Assembly: GCA_012727965.1 (NCBI GenBank)
Contig: JAAYFZ010000228.1
Span: 1-8,716, forward strand
DNA from: Clostridiaceae bacterium
GTDB taxonomy: Bacteria; Bacillota; Clostridia; Saccharofermentanales; UBA5734
DNA: 8,716 bases
Direction of reading: 5' to 3'
Positions within the stretch are counted from its first letter, which is position 1. The number at the start of each line of letters is the position of its first letter. The translations under genes were made by a program, and so were the position numbers. Positions 5,839 through 8,716 of the stretch are shown here, piece after piece. Below the pieces are notes generated by a model. That model saw only the letters and a program-made list of their open reading frames with translations, was not told where the DNA came from and ran no database searches.

Positions 5839-6264
5839 ATGCAAAAAACCGCACAGCAATTGCAGATTCCGGCAGATGAAGCCAGTCTGATGCCTCAGAC
5901 AAAGCTCACAGATAGAAATGATAAGAACGGCCTGCTGGTTATAGTTTTTCGCCAGGATCAGATTGGAACAGGAGATCAGACAGTTGGCAGAAAACTGCTT
6001 ATACCTTATCTGGAGGCTTTGCTGCAATTGCCATTGCCGCCTTATTCAATTCTTTTTTACAATACGGGTGTCAGACTTCTGACGGAAGAAGGAGATACAA
6101 CAGGTCTTTTGTCCAAGCTTGAAACCAAAGGCTGTGAACTTCTGGCCTGCAATTTGAGTCTCAAACAACTGGGGTTATCGAGTCAAATGAAGGTTGGCGA
6201 GATAAGCACATTGGAAATTATGTTGGACAGACAGCTGAAGGCAGATAAAATACTCTGGCCCTGA
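5839..6264 (+). CDS. DsrE-fold protein related to the C-terminal domain of YedF
   Basis: A 141-residue cytosolic protein. After about 30 polar residues it shows the pattern of the C-terminal domain of YedF-type (selenium-metabolism-associated, sulfurtransferase-like) proteins: a strand LLVIVF, then GTGDQTVGRKLL (43-54), ILFYNTGVRLL (71-81), LETKGCELLACNLSLKQLGL (94-113) and VGEISTLEIML. Full YedF proteins carry an N-terminal TusA-like domain with a sulfur-carrying cysteine; this one has none. The family CxxC after the KG-x2-L-x-A strand appears as C104-N-L-S107, so the second cysteine is serine; C99 lies nearby. A sulfur-transfer role is thus possible through one cysteine only, or lost. No selenium genes are in view. 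It sits 21 bases after the DUF6062-like gene and 33 before ppa. The fold call is fairly good; function unknown. Confidence 0.75.
   Translation: MQKTAQQLQIPADEASLMPQTKLTDRNDKNGLLVIVFRQDQIGTGDQTVGRKLLIPYLEALLQLPLPPYSILFYNTGVRLLTEEGDTTGLLSKLETKGCELLACNLSLKQLGLSSQMKVGEISTLEIMLDRQLKADKILWP
6223..6251 (+). promoter_or_regulatory. Possible internal promoter for ppa
   Basis: TTGGAC at 6223-6228 and TAAAAT at 6246-6251 are 17 bases apart, inside the end of the DsrE-like gene; the -10 matches consensus at five of six positions and the -35 at three. It would start transcripts near 6258, about 40 bases before ppa. A short hairpin (GACGA 6263-6267, TCGTC 6273-6277) would lie at the beginning of that leader. 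Because the elements are within coding sequence, chance is a real alternative. Confidence 0.3.
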
Positions 6265-6297
6265 CGAGTAAATCGTCTATATACAAGGAGGAGCAAA

Positions 6298-6834
6298 ATG
6301 AACATTTGGCATGATATTTCTGACTCAAGGATCAAGCCGGAAAAATTTATGGCTGTTATTGAAATACCAAAGGGTGGAAAACAGAAATACGAATTAGACA
6401 AAGGCACCGGGATGCTTAGGCTTGACAGGATACTCTATACATCGACGCATTATCCGGCTAATTATGGATTTATTCCACGTACTTTGGCTGATGACGGCGA
6501 TCCGCTTGATGTTCTGGTGCTCTGCACAGAGAATCTGCAGCCGATGTGTCTGGTAGAGTGTTACCCTATCGGTGTTTTTTCGATGACTGACAATGAGGAG
6601 CTTGACGAAAAAATAATCGCGATTCCGTTTGAAGAGCCTCAGATGAATCATTGGGGCGATATCAGTGACTTACCGCCTCATGTATTTTCGGAAATTCAAC
6701 ATTTTTTCTCAGTTTACAAATCGCTTGAACATACAGACACAAGTCTACAGGAAGTAGAGTGTGCCGAAACCGCAAGACAGGTTATCGCAAAATGTCTTCA
6801 TGATTACCGGGTGCATTTCCGAATTCACGATTGA
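6298..6834 (+). CDS. ppa: Inorganic pyrophosphatase, family I
   Basis: A 178-residue soluble enzyme that splits pyrophosphate into two phosphates, using magnesium, and pulls tRNA charging and nucleic acid synthesis forward. The family I residues known from the E. coli enzyme are all present at shifted positions: Glu22 (EIPKG), Lys30, Arg44, Tyr56 (NYGFIP), the signature DGDPLD with Asp66, Asp68 and Asp71, then Asp98, Asp103, Lys105, and Tyr140-Lys141 (FFSVYK). Length is typical. ATG 6298 has an excellent AAGGAGG (6285-6291) six bases away. It is the last gene of the co-directional run; its TGA ends 3 bases before the end of the opposing GGDEF/HD-GYP gene, with no room for a normal terminator. 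No regulatory insert (CBS or DRTGG) is present. Confidence 0.97.
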   Translation: MNIWHDISDSRIKPEKFMAVIEIPKGGKQKYELDKGTGMLRLDRILYTSTHYPANYGFIPRTLADDGDPLDVLVLCTENLQPMCLVECYPIGVFSMTDNEELDEKIIAIPFEEPQMNHWGDISDLPPHVFSEIQHFFSVYKSLEHTDTSLQEVECAETARQVIAKCLHDYRVHFRIHD

Positions 6835-6837
6835 TAT

Positions 6838-7908
6838 TTAACTCCAGCTGCTTGAGTTATCGGCGAAAATGGTGGCCAGTTTGGGATCGAACTGGCTGCC
6901 TGCGTTTTTCATGATCTCATGACGGGCATAAACAGGAGATGCTGCTTTGCGATAGGGACGATCACTTGTTATAGCGTCGTAGCTGTCTGCTATCGCGACG
7001 ATTCTAGCGCCCAAAGGAATAGATTCACCAGACAGCTGGCGCGGATAGCCGCCGCCGTCCCAACGCTCATGATGACTGAGAACACTCTCAGCTAAACAAC
7101 CGGCACCATAGACTGTTCCCAGTATTCTATAGCCGATTTCAGGATGACGCTTGATGCGTTCTTTCTCCGATGTATTTAGGGGTCCGCATTTGTCGAGGAC
7201 TGTATCACTGATCGCTATTTTGCCAATATCATGCATCATACCGGCCGCTCTGAGTTCTCGTGCCTGACTCTCGCCGAGTCCCGCGGCTCTGCCAAGTTGC
7301 TCACAGAGCCAGCCAACACGTCTTGAGTGTTTTTCTTCACGCGGATGTGTTTCATTTAGCGTCTGAACGATTGTGTGTATCTTGCGTCCTCTGATTCCCG
7401 GACTCTCAAGAATTTTCTGATGATAGAGATCATCCTCTGCCTGCTTGAGCAGTCTGACAATATTTGCTTCAGAGTCATGAAGATCTGCCGTTGCCCTACC
7501 GAAACAGAAAGAAAGACCAGCGGCCTGGTATTCGGCCGCGGCTAGCAGCTGCTGCAAAAGAGTAATCCTATTCTCGGCGCCTATTCTGTCTGTTGATGTC
7601 ATTATGATCGCGAACTCATCGCCTCCGCTTCTCGCTGCTAAATCATTCAGCCGGCATTGCGATTTGATAATCTCTGCTGCCTGACAGAGTAATAGATCGC
7701 CGTATTCATAACCGAAGGCATCATTTAGCTGCTTGAAGCCATTAGCATCAGCAAGTGCGATGGTCAATGGAAACAATGTTTCATCATTAAACTGTCTGAG
7801 CCTCTGCATCAGCATCGGGCGACTGGCAAGTCCTGTTAGCGGATCTAGCTGGTCAGCGTTCTGATGAAGATTAATTTTGCGCTTATGAGTGAGATTTTTA
7901 TCTGGCAT
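6838..7908 (-). CDS. Soluble GGDEF plus HD-GYP cyclic-di-GMP enzyme
   Basis: A 356-residue protein with no transmembrane segment, signal peptide or PAS/GAF domain: only about 20 residues precede the GGDEF domain (DPLTGLASR at 22-30). This domain makes cyclic-di-GMP from two GTP. It keeps DANGFKQLND (54-63), the active motif GGDEF (95-99) and the inhibitory site RLND (86-89), exactly five residues before GGDEF. From about 180 an HD-GYP phosphodiesterase domain follows: H194 (HSRRV), MMHDIGK (H216, D217), HPE (245-247), SHHERWDGGGYP (H269, H270, GYP 277-279) and D298 in IADSYDAITSDRPYR. The position four before H194, a glutamate in tri-iron PmGH, is Arg190, so a two-metal site may be used. Both halves look active. 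The start has AGGGGGA upstream. It is convergent with ppa and divergent from zwf. Confidence 0.95.
   Translation of the reverse strand: MPDKNLTHKRKINLHQNADQLDPLTGLASRPMLMQRLRQFNDETLFPLTIALADANGFKQLNDAFGYEYGDLLLCQAAEIIKSQCRLNDLAARSGGDEFAIIMTSTDRIGAENRITLLQQLLAAAEYQAAGLSFCFGRATADLHDSEANIVRLLKQAEDDLYHQKILESPGIRGRKIHTIVQTLNETHPREEKHSRRVGWLCEQLGRAAGLGESQARELRAAGMMHDIGKIAISDTVLDKCGPLNTSEKERIKRHPEIGYRILGTVYGAGCLAESVLSHHERWDGGGYPRQLSGESIPLGARIVAIADSYDAITSDRPYRKAASPVYARHEIMKNAGSQFDPKLATIFADNSSSWS
6839..6859. other. Small hairpin at the convergent gene junction
   Basis: TAACTC (6839-6844) and GAGTTA (6854-6859) pair perfectly around a 9-base loop that contains CAGCTG. The stem includes part of the stop codon of the minus-strand gene and begins 5 bases after the ppa stop. 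The stem is short and A/T-rich and neither side has a clear T-tract, so it is at best a weak two-way termination or pause element. Confidence 0.2.
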
Positions 7909-7939
7909 TTTGTATCCCCCTGCAGGCTGTCTACTAACG

Positions 7940-7968
7940 CTTATAACATTGCATCATCACACAGTCAA
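7940..7968 (-). promoter_or_regulatory. Predicted promoter of the GGDEF/HD-GYP gene
   Basis: Read on the minus strand, TTGACT (7968-7963) and TATAAG (7945-7940) are separated by 17 bases, and the -10 is preceded by TGT, giving an extended -10. Each box has one mismatch to consensus, making this among the best promoters in the window. Transcription would begin near 7933, about 25 bases before the start codon, leaving no room for a riboswitch. Confidence 0.75.
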
Positions 7969-7980
7969 ATTAAATAAGCC

Positions 7981-8004
7981 TTACAGATGATTGCAAGTCT
8001 GTTA
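7981..8004. promoter_or_regulatory. Imperfect inverted repeat between divergent promoters
   Basis: TTACAGA (7981-7987) and TCTGTTA (7998-8004) form an inverted repeat with one mismatch and a 10-base spacer that contains the palindrome TTGCAA. It lies between the two divergent promoters, 13 bases upstream of the GGDEF/HD-GYP -35 and 10 upstream of the zwf -35, where an operator controlling both genes could sit. No known regulator site is recognised. Confidence 0.25.
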
Positions 8005-8013
8005 CATTTGGCC

Positions 8014-8042
8014 TTGTACTGACAAATTCGGCTTAATATAAT
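8014..8042 (+). promoter_or_regulatory. Predicted promoter of zwf
   Basis: A perfect TATAAT at 8037-8042 has TTGTAC (8014-8019, three of six) 17 bases upstream. A better -35 match, CTGACA at 8019-8024, is only 12 bases away and too close. Transcripts would start near 8049, directly ahead of the AGGAGG at 8053-8058, so the leader is very short. Confidence 0.6.
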
Positions 8043-8066
8043 GGATGAGAACAGGAGGACATCAAC

Positions 8067-8716
8067 ATGAAAATTCCAGGTTGTCTGATGACTATATTTG
8101 GTGCCACGGGAGATCTGACTCACCGCAAGCTGATGCCGGCACTGTATCAGCTTCATTTTCAAGGTTTCCTGCCCGATGATTTCGCTGTTCTTGCAATTGG
8201 CAGACGCGATAAGTCAACAGAGAGTTTCCGCAAGGAGATAAAGGATTCAGTTGCCAAATATGCAAGCAGACATTTTCGAGATGAATGCTGGAATACACTT
8301 GAAAACAGAATTGAGTATTTACAGATAGATTTTCAAGATAGTGATTGCTATACGGGGTTGGCAAAGAAAATCAAGGAGGGCAGAGCTGCTGGACAGTACG
8401 CTGTCAGCGATCTCTTCTACCTTGCCGTTGCACCTGATCATTTCGGTCCAATTGTAAGCAATCTTGATCAGGCTGGTTTGATCAAGATTGCTGCACTAGG
8501 TAAATCTGCTTCAGAAGATCATTGGCAGCGCCTGGTTATTGAAAAACCCTTCGGCAAGGATCTGGACAGCGCTACAGAGCTCAACAGATCGATTACTGGA
8601 ATTATTCCTGAGAGCAACATCTTCCGCATCGATCACTATCTTGCCAAGGAAATGATTCAAAACATCACAATGCTGCGCCGTCAAAACGCTATTTTTGAGC
8701 CTCTTTGGAATGAACG
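8067..8716 (+). CDS. zwf: Glucose-6-phosphate 1-dehydrogenase, N-terminal part (3' end outside window)
   Basis: The frame starts at ATG 8067, with AGGAGG (8053-8058) 8 bases upstream, and is still open after 216 codons at the window edge; family members are about 480-510 residues. The enzyme oxidises glucose 6-phosphate with NADP or NAD to 6-phosphogluconolactone, the first step of the oxidative pentose phosphate pathway. The Rossmann loop FGATGDLTHRKL (11-22), the FYLAVAP strand (117-123), IEKPFG (158-163) and the substrate-binding RIDHYLAKE (187-195) are visible. The usual signature has Gly where DHYLAKE has Ala, a small change. The catalytic histidine of the later half lies beyond the window. 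It is divergent from the cyclic-di-GMP gene and probably heads a transcript to the right; its partners are not visible. Confidence 0.97.
   Translation, partial: MKIPGCLMTIFGATGDLTHRKLMPALYQLHFQGFLPDDFAVLAIGRRDKSTESFRKEIKDSVAKYASRHFRDECWNTLENRIEYLQIDFQDSDCYTGLAKKIKEGRAAGQYAVSDLFYLAVAPDHFGPIVSNLDQAGLIKIAALGKSASEDHWQRLVIEKPFGKDLDSATELNRSITGIIPESNIFRIDHYLAKEMIQNITMLRRQNAIFEPLWNE

Noticed and set aside
7909..8066. A cyclic-di-GMP or other riboswitch in the divergent region
   Set aside because: Predicted transcript starts leave leaders of about 25 and 18 bases, too short for any known riboswitch.
1..8716. Mobile element, CRISPR, toxin-antitoxin or phage-defence system
   Set aside because: No transposase, integrase, repeat-spacer array, tRNA attachment site or paired small toxin/antitoxin frames were seen; every gene is housekeeping-like or a conserved-looking family.

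Overview
The window reads as an ordinary chromosomal segment of a low-to-moderate G+C Gram-positive bacterium, most likely a member of Bacillota (Clostridia-like). The reasons are strong AGGAGG-type ribosome binding sites, sigma-A-like promoters with 17-base spacers, and several protein types I associate with Firmicutes: an M29 aminopeptidase, a P-loop plus Asp23/Gls24 fusion, a DUF6062-type double Cys/His protein and a YedF-like DsrE protein. The lineage is inferred from recalled family resemblance, not from a search. I see no tRNA, rRNA, CRISPR array, insertion sequence, phage gene or other sign of recent transfer, and no gene-free stretch longer than about 160 bases.

Layout. Bases 1-525 hold the C-terminal 174 codons of an M29 metallo-aminopeptidase. 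Seryl-tRNA synthetase (644-1930) follows with its own promoter and a clear Rho-independent terminator, so it looks monocistronic. A seven-gene co-directional run then extends from 2048 to 6834: a Nudix-fold protein with a degraded catalytic box, a YigZ/IMPACT-family protein with a polyproline tail, YebC/TACO1, a P-loop NTPase fused to an Asp23/Gls24 domain, a DUF6062-like protein with two Cys-x2-Cys...Cys-x2-His modules, a YedF-like DsrE-fold protein, and family I inorganic pyrophosphatase. A good extended -10 promoter lies before yebC and a weaker candidate before ppa, so the run is probably two or three overlapping transcription units.

The pyrophosphatase gene ends 3 bases from the end of an opposing gene (6838-7908, minus strand) for a soluble GGDEF plus HD-GYP protein, predicted to both make and break cyclic-di-GMP. 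That gene has a near-consensus promoter and is divergent from a glucose-6-phosphate dehydrogenase gene (8067 to the window end, partial), which has a perfect TATAAT -10.

How the genes work together: serS, yebC and possibly yigZ concern translation; ppa removes pyrophosphate released by tRNA charging and nucleic acid synthesis; zwf opens the pentose phosphate pathway. I do not see a clear-cut new defence, mobile or biosynthetic system. The most interesting material is the set of poorly characterised proteins between serS and ppa. These are the Nudix protein lacking two of three box glutamates, the polyproline-tailed YigZ directly before yebC, the NTPase-Asp23 fusion, the duplicated Cys/His protein, and the DsrE protein reduced to one cysteine of the CxxC.
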